Origin: Euptelea pleiosperma
Taxonomy: Eukaryota; Streptophyta; Magnoliopsida; Ranunculales; Eupteleaceae
Reading direction: 5' to 3'
Assembly: GCA_035048495.1 (NCBI GenBank)
Contig: CM068543.1
Coordinates: 24,851,751-24,915,750, forward strand
DNA length: 64,000 bases
Part shown: positions 55,803-64,000 of the stretch, in pieces
Layout: each line of letters begins with the position of its first letter
Position numbering within the stretch: position 1 is the first letter of the stretch
Translations under genes and position numbers: made by a program
Notes under the pieces: generated by a model
What the model was told of the DNA's origin: nothing
Databases searched by the model: none
What the model saw: the letters and a program-made list of their open reading frames with translations, nothing else

Positions 55803-58292
55803 CATCTACCAAAAAACCATAAAGAGCGTCAAACACAACATGTCTCTTTGACGTTTCTTTTATGCTAAAATTCATAAAGAAACAAAAGAATGATCAAACT
55901 AAAAGTTACAAACATCCAAAATATAATCACACAAACCATAATCAGCAAGGAGCTCAAACCTCTAAAGCTTTTCCTTGGAAAAGTTTGCTCAGGAGAACAC
56001 CTAAGTGGCTAAGCGTAAAAGTAACTTTTTTTGCCGGCGACTAGCACAGTCTTCAATAAGCTTGTATAGAACTTATGCTTGAACAAGAATGCAACATCTT
56101 TTACTTCTATTTTTTCATGGTTCTTTCTTTTTTTGTGAAAAGAAATTAGCCCTTCACTAATCTCAATGAGGGCCCTATGGAGCCCATGTAAAAATCCGTG
56201 TAAGAAAATCCATGTAAGTACCTATAAGAATATCCTGTGTGTGAGAACAGCTCATCCAAAAATGAAAAATAGTTTACCACGAACCATACCGTTGATATAG
56301 TATTTATTCAAATTCATGTACTGCTCGGAAGGTATAACAGACAACACTTTATTAAACCATTCTAGAGTAGTATAAAAGCAAAGCTCAATGATTCAATTAC
56401 ACTAAGAACTCAAGACCCATCTATTACAGGTAGTCAATGTTTACAATTAAAAGTAAACAGCTGAAATAAATCTGATTGTCAAGCTTTGCTAAGACGTACT
56501 AAGACTCATTGACGAGCTAGCTTATTTACCCATCATGATGTCAAAGATTCTTCCCTTTAAATGGGTAGATCAAAGGGGACCAAATAGCCAACAACCAACC
56601 CGACAATTTTACTCATACCACTTGCAAATTACTCTCTTTATTATACTGTTAATTCTAAACATCAATATCTCAACAAAATTAATTAAAACACAAGAAAGAC
56701 CATATTCAAGATTGAGACCACCAAATTCTAGAACTTTTTCAGAAATTTCAAGTACTGAGCAGACCTTCTATTAATACTGCAAGATCCAAACAATAAATGC
56801 AAACCATCAAGACAAACTGATTGATCAAGCAAAGATCACAAAAACGCAACAAGAAAGTGAAGATCAAACTCGTTACTTAGCAATTTCTAGGCAGAAACCA
56901 CAGATTTCAGAAACAGCAAAACTAATCAACAAAATAGAACAACTGAAAAATCTAAGTTCACCTCGAATAGATCTCTGAAAACTGAACAAATCATAAATGA
57001 AAAAATAATATTATAATAACCTTTAATGTCGAGCCTTGGGCAAGAGATATGAAAAAAATATCATGTAAGCATTTAAAATGCAAAAATTTCTAATCACCAA
57101 AAGTGCCACCACCGAATGAACTACTAAAAAGCTTGCCCCCAAAAGAGTAAACTGAAACTATATAACTAGATTCAAGAAATCATGAACGAAAATCAAAATC
57201 TAGACTTAGTTTAAAAGAAGTAACTAAAGATGCATTTAAGTAGTAATGGCTTACAAATGAGATCTTCGGTAGAGGCGTTTGCTCCATTGAATAACTTGGT
57301 AGAGATGAATATGATCAAAACCTTGTAGAGAGAAACGTTTTTTGCTAAGAAAATGAAAAGTCCATGAGAAGGAGACAAAGAGGGTCGTAGAAATGGAAGA
57401 TGAGAGAGGATACCATCCCAGGGCTCTTTTTTTTTTTTGTAAAACCCCAACTTGCAGTAATCGATCTACTATTTGATTTCAAGCTAGGGTTTCCTAGAGA
57501 GAGAGAAGTAGAAGAAGAAGAGAAGAAGAAGAAAAGGAACTCGTCGGTTCTGATTCAACACTTCTATGTATGTGTGATTTTTCTAAAATTAGTATAGAGA
57601 AAGTGAGATTTTTCTCTAATCTCTGAAACCTAAGCCCTAAAAACCACAAGACAAAGAGGGAAACCCTGAAAACCCTAGGAATCTCACCGTCTCTGAGCTT
57701 CGAATCTTTCAACAAGGCGCTCACAGGTGTTGGTAACCTTGCAGCACCAATAATCACCCTACAACTCAGCTCCAAGAATGTCTCCTCAAAGCCCCAAATC
57801 TTTGTAGTCCATGTAGCTGAGCCCGCAAAGAAATCCACCTCAGATGTTACCTCTTGAGAGCTTGATTGATTCTAAAGAGAGGGTGATAAGTTAACAAGAG
57901 AAAAAGACAAGAGATATTTTCACACCTGCAGAAAATATCTTTCGATCCGCAGAGAGAGAACAGGAATGAGATAGGGGGAGAGGGAGAGATCTGAGAGAGA
58001 ACAAAAGAGAAGGAGACTCAGAGTTAAGGCGCGAATAGAAAATGTTTTGTTCGCACCTCATTTATTTTATTATTTGCCGATAACATCTTGGGTGGTTCAA
58101 AACACGTTAAACTCTTTTCTCGAGGGTTTAAAACCGCTGGTGATGTAATTCACGAAATGATAATAATAAATGCCTTTGCAGCGGCATTTTTTGTTTTCCT
58201 CGACTGATTTAAACCGTTTTAACATTCTAGCAATTTATGGCCGCTGGTAAAAGTCAACTCATCCGCCATAGAAAGTCATTTTTTTGGTAGTG
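55803..58292 (-). mobile_element. Probable CACTA (En/Spm) derivative; right end firm, left end tentative
   Basis: At 58277..58292 the minus strand reads CACTACCAAAAAAATG, the classic CACTA terminus, followed by subterminal repeats (GGCGGATGAG, CAGCGGCCAT, GCCGCTGCAAAGG). The only similar sequence to the left is CATCTACCAAAAAACC at 55803, one base off. The 3-bp flanks (GTA and GAT) do not agree, so the left end is uncertain. No transposase is recognised inside. Confidence 0.45.
57494..57838 (-). CDS. Unrecognised open frame next to the CACTA end
   Basis: A 114-codon minus-strand frame starting MDFFAGSATWTTKIWGFEET. Upstream (57839..58080 on the minus strand) is a pyrimidine-rich, leader-like stretch directly inside the CACTA terminus. 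It may be a first exon driven by the element end, or a captured host fragment. I recognise no domain. The C-terminal Ser/Leu run is read from a GAA repeat on the other strand, so the true exon is probably shorter. Coding status is unproven. Confidence 0.25.
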   Translation of the reverse strand: MDFFAGSATWTTKIWGFEETFLELSCRVIIGAARLPTPVSALLKDSKLRDGEIPRVFRVSLFVLWFLGLRFQRLEKNLTFSILILEKSHIHRSVESEPTSSFSSSSLLLLLLSL

Positions 58293-58394
58293 GATGGATG
58301 ATCGGATGGTGAGATGTGGGCAGTTTAGAGGAATGGAAGAGAAAGGAGAGAAGAGAAAGAAAATAAATACAGAGAATATTTGGTAGAGGGTCTT

Positions 58395-58890
58395 GAACCC
58401 TAATCTTCAACGTAGTCTTTAGTAGGTTTCACTAATCACGTAAGCCATCATTTTATGGCATTTGGTACAGCTTTGAATCACTTTGGTCCGTCTCTTGGTC
58501 TTCAGCTTTGCCTCTCTCCTGGTTATGGTCTGGCTCTATGATCATTTGACTTGACCCGTGCTTGGCCAGTATCTTCTTGTCATAGTCTGTTGACTCTTTA
58601 AGCTTTGATATTATGCTTCTATGGTTGATCGTGGAACCGCAAGTCTCGAGAATCGTTCGATCAGGTTTCTTGCAATAATGAAAAGCGCGTAATAAGATTT
58701 AATCAGAACAACTTTATATTTAGACTTACGAAAATGTGTTTAATACATGCAAATATACAATTTCATTAAGAAAAGTGTGTTCTACGCAACAAAAGAGACT
58801 CTTACGTAGAAAAGTGGATAAATATGAAAGTTTTACGTAGGAGAGTGCAATAACGCTAAAAGAATAATGGCTTAAAATAAACACTTTTAA
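58395..58890 (-). repeat. Inverted-repeat arm, partner at 46985..47470
   Basis: The minus strand aligns with 46985..47470. The shared region includes AAAGCGCGTAATAAGA (plus strand) for the partner's reverse complement and several longer blocks. It adjoins the CACTA end and may be a fragment of the same large LTR family. Confidence 0.7.
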
Positions 58891-58904
58891 GTGAATATCA
58901 ACCA

Positions 58905-59075
58905 TCCATCTATAACAAATCAGACGGCTTTCCTGTTCATACATTTTCAATATAGTAGCCGAGCCATTGGAGCCTATAAGAACAGTCGTTTGAAAAAGTG
59001 CGGACCAAACATTAAATGTGTCCATGTGGCACGTCTACTACCATCAAGTCTCCTCTTCTCCTCTGCAACTATTCT
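58905..59075 (-). repeat. Dispersed repeat, second copy at 62035..62165
   Basis: The minus strand reads GACGTGCCACATGGACACAT, then TTCAAACGACTGTTC, then GGCTCCAATGGCTCGGCTAC and TATATTGAAAATG. The plus strand at 62048..62150 has the same order. No coding capacity. Confidence 0.65.
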
Positions 59076-59145
59076 CCTCAAAATTTTATCGGTTTGTACA
59101 AAATTGTACTGGTTCACCAGGTTCACTATTGGCTGAGTTATATTG

Positions 59146-59530
59146 GAGTAAACCTTCCCTCACACCTCGATGTGAGCGAAGCCGATCACAGCCCACAATA
59201 CAAGCCACGTGGCGCACTCGTAGATGGTGGTGACTATATGGATGTTTGGCCAGTCCCTTGGTTGACCTGCAAACCAAAACTCAACTTGATTAGTGATTTA
59301 CAACCTTTGGATTTGCTCCCAAATAATGCTCAAATTCTTACGATGAAAATCAACCCATGAAAATAACTTCAATCCAACGCTTAGAATTAAATGACCGATC
59401 ATGTTTATTTTTGGTTTGTAGGTCCACCTAGTGATTGGCCAAACATCCATATGGTCAGTGTCCACTAAGAGTGTGCCACGTGGCTTGTACTGCGGGCTGT
59501 GATCAGCTTCGCTCACACCGGTGTTTACTC
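59146..59530. mobile_element. Family-A Mutator-like MITE, 385 bp
   Basis: Starts GAGTAAACCTTCCCTCACAC and ends CACACCGGTGTTTACTC. Arms pair through GAGCGAAGCCGATCACAGCC, CACGTGGC and the ATATGGATGTTTGGCCAGTC core. No clear duplication. It lies directly beside the NRDE2 pseudogene. Confidence 0.75.
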
Positions 59531-59589
59531 ATTACACTGAAATTGTGTCCTTAACATTTGGATGTAGTTCAATTCATAAACCAAGTTCA

Positions 59590-60375
59590 AGTTTCTGAAA
59601 CCGTTGTATTACTCTTGAGTTTGCGTGGGCATACATTTTTCTCGGAAACCTTGAATCTAGAGAAGTCCCTTTGAAGAACATGCAAAAACTCTTTCCACAA
59701 CTTGTAACTGCCAGTGTACTGCACGAGTATCTCTTCATTATCCGGATTAAGCTCATTAGCCTTCTCCAGTACACTTATCTTTCAAGTGTCTACAAACGGA
59801 CACCTTTCTGTGGCTGCTTACTCGCAATCTTATCCTGAAACTCCGCAAATGCTAACCAAACTTTTTTCATCATGTGATGAATCCCTTGACATCTTATTGA
59901 ACGTAACTCTCTAGTTCGTCGTAACACATTGTCTTCCCATGATTCTTCAAGCTCTTTAGTCTTTGATTGTGATCCACCATCAACATTCTCCGATAAAGGG
60001 ACAAATTCAGACAATTCAGAAATATTCGTGGTGGCAACAATTCGGACACGCTTAAAGTCCTTGTGCGTTCTAAAGCAGAGAATTTTGCAGACCAATACCA
60101 ATCTTAGCTTACAATGCATCTCCATCTCCATCTCCATCTCCGTTTAACAATGAATCCCCAATGTTTCCGTCGATGCAAAGCTTCAAAATTAAACCCATAT
60201 AATTTGGTGGGATTGTGAGGCTAGTATCGGGCAGCATCAATTCTGTAAAGGCATCCGAAGGCCAAATTATCGTGATCACCGCGAGAGTCGAAGTAATAGT
60301 CCTTGGATGATTTACCGTCGGAATCGACCCAAGCGCTAACATCGGATTTCCTCAACGCGTTGTAGTACTATTTGG
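59590..60375 (-). pseudogene. NRDE2: NRDE2-like gene fragment, broken
   Basis: NRDE2 is a nuclear protein that works with the MTR4 helicase in RNA surveillance; here only a non-functional piece remains. On the minus strand, in order: SDVSAWVDSDGKSSKDYYFD and SRGDHDNLAFGCLYRIDAAR (60225..60345); a middle part in another frame (FKRVRIVATTNISELSEFVP); ELEESWEDNVLRRTRELRSI and KVWLAFAEFQDKIASKQPQKG (59795..59960); then ISVLEKANELNPDNEE joined to YTGSYKLWKEFLHVLQRDFS and RFKVSEK (59600..59780). Stops (TAG after KGVRL) and at least two frameshifts break it, and about 25 residues are missing before YTGSYKLW. No intron-sized gaps are seen, so a processed copy or a transposon-captured fragment is possible. 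Identification is from memory of plant NRDE2 homologues. Confidence 0.8.
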
Positions 60376-60643
60376 CCGGTGCTACTGGTTCTATCGATCT
60401 CTTCCTCTAATTACGTCTCTTCTTCTTCTCCTCCATTCGTCCTCTCGTTTCGACATGGGCATCGGATGAGGAGGAAGATTCCAAGAGATTGAAGGAAGGT
60501 GGGTTGGGGAAGAGCATCTTTGAGGGCGATGGTGGTGAGATGGTTATATCGAGAAGGGCCGAAGAGGTCTCTAATGAAGCTGGTGAACAAGTACAATTTT
60601 GTACAGAGATGAAAAGTTGAGGAGATGCGATGGGTAAGGGTGG

Positions 60644-60790
60644 GAGAAAATTTTTGAAGCCGCGAAGCAGTGGCCAATCACATCAAGCCACAATCCCATG
60701 ATGTTTTAAAACAAATCCAAAAATGCTTTTTAACAGGGGAGTGTGGCTTGACGTGATTGGCCACTGCTTCGCCGCTTCAAAAATTTTCTC
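60644..60790. mobile_element. Near-perfect hairpin MITE, arms about 56 bp
   Basis: Left arm GAGAAAATTTTTGAAGCCGC continues GAAGCAGTGGCCAATCAC. The right arm is its inverse (GTGATTGGCCACTGCTTCGC, ending AAATTTTCTC). The loop is about 35 bp. Very few mismatches, so it is young or maintained. Not related to the other families here. Confidence 0.75.
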
Positions 60791-60804
60791 GGCAATTTGG
60801 CTTG

Positions 60805-60975
60805 CAACCCGCGGATCAGCCCGTTTAAATCGGGCTAAGCCCGGCCCATCTCGATTGTAAGCCCGGCCTGATGTGGCCCATGAAAGAGATGGGTCGGGCC
60901 TGGGTCCAATACTACAGCCCGAAGCCCGGCCCAAAAAGTTTACTTTAGCCCAACTTCAGCCCGACCCGATCCAGG
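60805..60975 (-). repeat. GCCCG-rich repeat, hAT-end-like
   Basis: Dense GCCCGGCCCA, AAGCCCGGCC and AGCCCGACCCG motifs. Such sequence is typical of subterminal regions of plant non-autonomous hAT elements. The frame at 60683..60934 is an artefact. Confidence 0.45.
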
Positions 60976-61054
60976 TGCGGTACTATGGTGGGCCACAACT
61001 TGTACTATTTTAATGATTGAAATTTGGGTCAAAATTAAACACTTCACCGACAAT

Positions 61055-61429
61055 TAGTAAAAATTCTGTCACAACGTTACAACGCACAATACGAGCCACA
61101 CGGCATTCTTAGTGGACACTGACCGTATGGATGTTTGGCCAGTCCATCGGTGGACCTGTAAACCAAAAATCAGCCTGATTAGTGACTTCTAAGTGATTCA
61201 ATTGACTTTATTTTCATGGGTCGATTTTAACGATAGGATTTTGAGCGTTATTTGGGTGCAAAGAGAGCATTATTGAGCGTTATTTGGGTGCAAAGATCCA
61301 AAGGTTGTAAATCACTAATCAGGTTGGTTTGTAGGTCCACCGAGGGACTGGCAAAACATCCACACAGTCGTTGTCCACTAAGAGTGTGCCATGTGGCTCA
61401 TATTGTACGTTGTGACAGAAGTTTTACTG
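61055..61429. mobile_element. Family-A Mutator-like MITE
   Basis: From TAGTAAAAATTCTGTCACAA to TTGTGACAGAAGTTTTACT, with GACCGTATGGATGTTTGGCC on the left and an inverted variant on the right. A short internal duplication (GAGCGTTATTTGGGTGCAAA twice, 61243 and 61275) is present. Confidence 0.7.
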
Positions 61430-61789
61430 TGACGATCACATTGGATTGCTCAAATTTTTACTGTGAGTTTCACCTGGCACTCCAGATCCATGAAGTCTTC
61501 GAATTATTTTCTACATTTTAATAAACCTATGACAAAATCCTGCTTTAGACTTTGGGATTAACTAGAATCTTGACCGTTGGATTGCTTCAATCTATTACTA
61601 GAGCTATGGCATTGGTGTCCTTATGGTTGACCCAGACTTTTTATTAATTCCACCGTTGTCTTGATATATAGATGTGTACGCCCACCATGATCTCCGTTGC
61701 TAGAACTGACATGATCGTAACCATTGATTTATTGGATGGTCCAAAAGACGATAACCCAACATTTAAAATTACGATAATCAACCTTCCTC
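61430..61789. other. Unannotated sequence
   Basis: No recognised gene or element end. Confidence 0.35.
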
Positions 61790-61794
61790 ATTGT

Positions 61795-62020
61795 TGAATT
61801 AACCCAAGCCCGAAACCCAACAATAACAAGCCCACGACCTGGCCCGACCCGTGACTAAGCCCGTCGGCCAGACCATAGATCGGGCCACGGGCTGGGCCTG
61901 TATTTTGAAAAAAAATTAGCCCAACCCGAGTTGCTGGTGGGCCCAGACCGAGCCCGGCCAGACTTAAGCCCGACCCGAGGCAGGCCCAGACTGAGCCCAG
62001 CCCGGCGGGCCAAATTGTCA
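61795..62020 (-). repeat. GCCCG-rich repeat, second copy
   Basis: Same motif family as 60805..60975 (AGCCCGACCCGAGGCAGGCC, GAGCCCGGCCAGAC). The two may be halves of one hAT-type element split by the family-A MITE at 61055 and other sequence, but no matching termini were found. Confidence 0.45.
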
Positions 62021-62034
62021 TGCTTATTAGTGAT

Positions 62035-62165
62035 GGGAGTAGAGGAGACGTGCCACGTGGACTCTCATTTAATGTTCAGTCCTCGCTTTTTCTCAAACGA
62101 CGGTTCGTATCGACTCCAATGGCTTGGCTACTATATTGAAAAGTTACGAAGAGGAAAGCCTCCAA
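62035..62165 (+). repeat. Dispersed repeat, partner at 58905..59075
   Basis: GACGTGCCACGTGGACTCTC, TTTTTCTCAAACGACGGTTC and CGACTCCAATGGCTTGGCTA match the partner in inverse orientation. Confidence 0.65.
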
Positions 62166-62193
62166 TTTTTTTTTAAGCAGACCTTTTTGTTTT

Positions 62194-62552
62194 GGGTCAG
62201 GTTCGGAGGACAACCATTTTGGCGGACTCACGTTGAAGATGAATCAATGGTTGATTTTTGCTGAGGATGATCTCCTCAACATATAGATCACCCCGGCAAA
62301 AAATCAGCCCCTCTGAAATTTCTAACCCCATCAAATGTGATTTTCAAGTTACAAGGAAAAAATAGACGGTCCATAATTCTTCAACTTTTAAACCAGTCTG
62401 AATATCCGAATGATTTGAATTTTTGTGAGGATGATCTCCTCACCGTAGAGATCATCCTCACCAAAAATCAGCATTGATTCATCTTCTATGTGGGTCCGCC
62501 AAATGGTGTTAAAAAATAATTGTCAAAAATGGTTGTCCCCCGATCCCGACCC
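62194..62552. mobile_element. Family-D2 palindromic MITE, 359 bp
   Basis: The ends GGGTCAGGTTCGGAGGACAA and TTGTCCCCCGATCCCGACCC are inverted repeats. Core TGAGGATGATCTCCTCA occurs in both arms. Flanks do not give a clear duplication. Confidence 0.75.
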
Positions 62553-62598
62553 GGTTGTTTTTGTAGTCAATAAAAAAGGAATAAGAAAAAAGAAAGAA

Positions 62599-62648
62599 TC
62601 TATATAACAAAACAGGGAAGTTGTCTCCCCACTTATACCCCCTCTTAT
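62599..62648 (+). mobile_element. Mini-Helitron 5' end fragment
   Basis: A|TCTATATAACAAAACAGGGA continues GTTGTCTCCCCACTTATACC. It is the plus-strand version of the 5' end seen inverted in the clusters at 15.4-16.1 and 37.6-39.1 kb, and confirms the TC start after an A. Confidence 0.65.
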
Positions 62649-62658
62649 CTATCTATTA

Positions 62659-64000
62659 TCTATACTAAAGCTCAGCACTGCTGAGGTGGCGCTCTCACAA
62701 TCTTTTTTCCAAAAATACCCCCCATCAATACCCAACCATTTGTTTCTAAAAAAAATAAATCCTTATCATCTACTTAAACATTTCTTAACTGCCACATCAT
62801 CATCCCTACTCTCCCAGGTTTAATCTCTTTGTTACAATTTTTTCAACATTTATTTATTTTTTTAAAAACGGTCAGTCTTTTGTGTTTATTGCCTATCTTT
62901 TGGGCTTACTTTATATACGTTTTTATTGCTTTTCAATTAAAAAAAAAGGGTTTTTGATAGTGATTAGAAATTAATTTAAATTATTTTGAACCCAAAATAG
63001 CACCTCACGGATGGGGAATTTGTTTCCTTTTTTAATCATTGTAATTCTAAAAAGTCTTTTGATTTTTCTAAAACATGGGTTCTCTTGCCCAAAACATCAA
63101 CCCACGACTCTCTCCTCTCTCTTCTCCCTCCTTCTGTGTTTCTTCTCCCATTGGAATAAAAAATTTGCTATACGTACAACATAACGTATGGTGGAAGACA
63201 AAAAAAGCATAGCAAAAAGTTGTATCCACGGTTTACTCCATAGCCGAAGGTCAGACGTCTCTCCAACAACAATTTAAACGATGGGAGCAAAATACACTAC
63301 TCATACCATATCTCCTTCAGTGTTGGATGTGCGGAGCAAATAAACACAAGAACGATATTTTTATCCGACAGAAGGTATGATGCCGATAGCACAAAAACAG
63401 TAGATCAAAAAAATATTGTTGGTGTCTTTTTTTTTTTTTAGATTCTGCTTTTTTGAGGACTATATTTTTAATCATATTTTATAGGTATTGGTTAGGACCA
63501 AGAGGAATGCTCTTCTTGCTGCTCTTGAGAAGATCGATGAAGGTAATATAACGGGTTCCTAAAGATGCATTTTCTTCCGTTTCTACTTTTTGTTGAGGCT
63601 TTTAGATTTTGGATTCAAATTTTTTGGTTGTTTCTGCAAGCAAACCTATTGCCTTTTGGACTTCTACCACTGCGGATGGGTCATTGGACAATCTTAGGTA
63701 TCTTTAGATTTGCATCAAAATCTTAAGCCTTGAGCAACCAATTCTACCCATGTACATTAGAAGATTACAACAGGGTAGCGATGCCTGAAACACGTGTGCT
63801 CATGACACTATGTTGTACCGGTAACCATGTGATGAACATATTTTATTGTAGGAAGTCACAAATACTCATCAGGTGCCATTGAGTAGACTGCATGGGCAGT
63901 ATACCAAGAGCATACAAGTGCACGTGTTACATGATAAACATGCAAAGGGGTTGGCAGCCTTCAGTGGATTGGTCCAAAATTTCACCTCACTGGATGGCTA
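62659..64000 (+). mobile_element. Candidate Helitron 5' end, running off the window
   Basis: A|TCTATACTAAAGCTCAGCAC followed by TGCTGAGGTGGCGCTCTCAC looks like a Helitron 5' terminus, with TC after an A in an AT-rich site. Downstream is AT-rich leader-like sequence with CT-rich tracts (63100..63150). No helicase or Rep frame appears within the window, and the 3' end would lie beyond it. Confidence 0.4.

Noticed and set aside
61788..62021. 77-codon Gly/Leu-rich minus-strand frame
   Set aside because: Generated by the GCCCG repeat.
1..64000. tRNA or rRNA genes
   Set aside because: The TGGTATCA and TGGCGCC matches are primer binding sites beside LTRs. I saw no cloverleaf with A and B boxes, though a tRNAscan run would be needed to exclude a diverged one.

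Overview
The window looks like a gene-poor, transposon-saturated stretch of a flowering-plant nuclear genome. The evidence is one intact intronless plant-type (A1B) aspartic protease, plant-style LTR retrotransposon parts (tRNA-iMet-like and tRNA-Asp-like primer binding sites, polypurine tracts), PIF/Harbinger, hAT, Mutator-like and CACTA ends, mini-Helitrons, and a broken copy of a plant NRDE2 gene. I cannot name the species.

The only gene I consider intact is the secreted aspartic protease at 34807..36156 (+). Other coding traces are remnants: a Copia gag/protease/GAG-pre-integrase fragment (43346..44650, -), a Copia RNase H scrap (about 5372..5450, -), a gag-like reading frame broken by two in-frame TAG codons (52019..53611, +), and an NRDE2 pseudogene (59590..60375, -).

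Layout. 1-8 kb: decayed small and Copia-like LTR elements, a 214-bp MITE with a 10-bp target duplication, and an LTR remnant ending at 7720. 8-12.4 kb: MITEs, including a palindromic one with a 10-bp target duplication, and a G-rich tract. 12.4-15.1 kb: AT-rich, nothing recognised. 15.4-16.1 kb: head-to-tail mini-Helitrons. 17-18.1 kb: a MITE inside a MITE, each with a 9-bp target duplication. 18.7-20.1 kb: a 1.36-kb LTR element with a Met-type primer site. 22-24.1 kb: MITEs and degenerate satellite. 24.5-26.2 kb: a Harbinger-type and a hAT-like element. 26.5-31.7 kb: a complete non-autonomous LTR retrotransposon with GGTTT target duplication, whose long LTRs are largely a SmaI-type minisatellite, sitting inside a Mutator-like MITE. 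32.7-33.9 kb: two Tourist MITEs with TTA duplications. 34.8-36.2 kb: the protease gene. 37.5-39.3 kb: a hAT element with perfect 8-bp duplication GCAGGAGG, filled with mini-Helitrons. 41-45 kb: MITEs and the Copia remnant. 45-53.6 kb: LTR-like leader plus gag-like frame. 55.8-58.3 kb: probable CACTA derivative. 58.4-64 kb: repeats, the NRDE2 pseudogene, more MITEs and a candidate Helitron 5' end.

The main theme is repeated nesting of short foldback elements. The commonest family (called A here) carries GAGTAAAAC ends and a core motif GTATGGATGTTTGGCC. I count about twenty full or partial copies by eye. Target-site duplications and, in one case, an unoccupied copy of the same site allow the insertion order to be read directly. 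Coordinates of decayed repeats are approximate.
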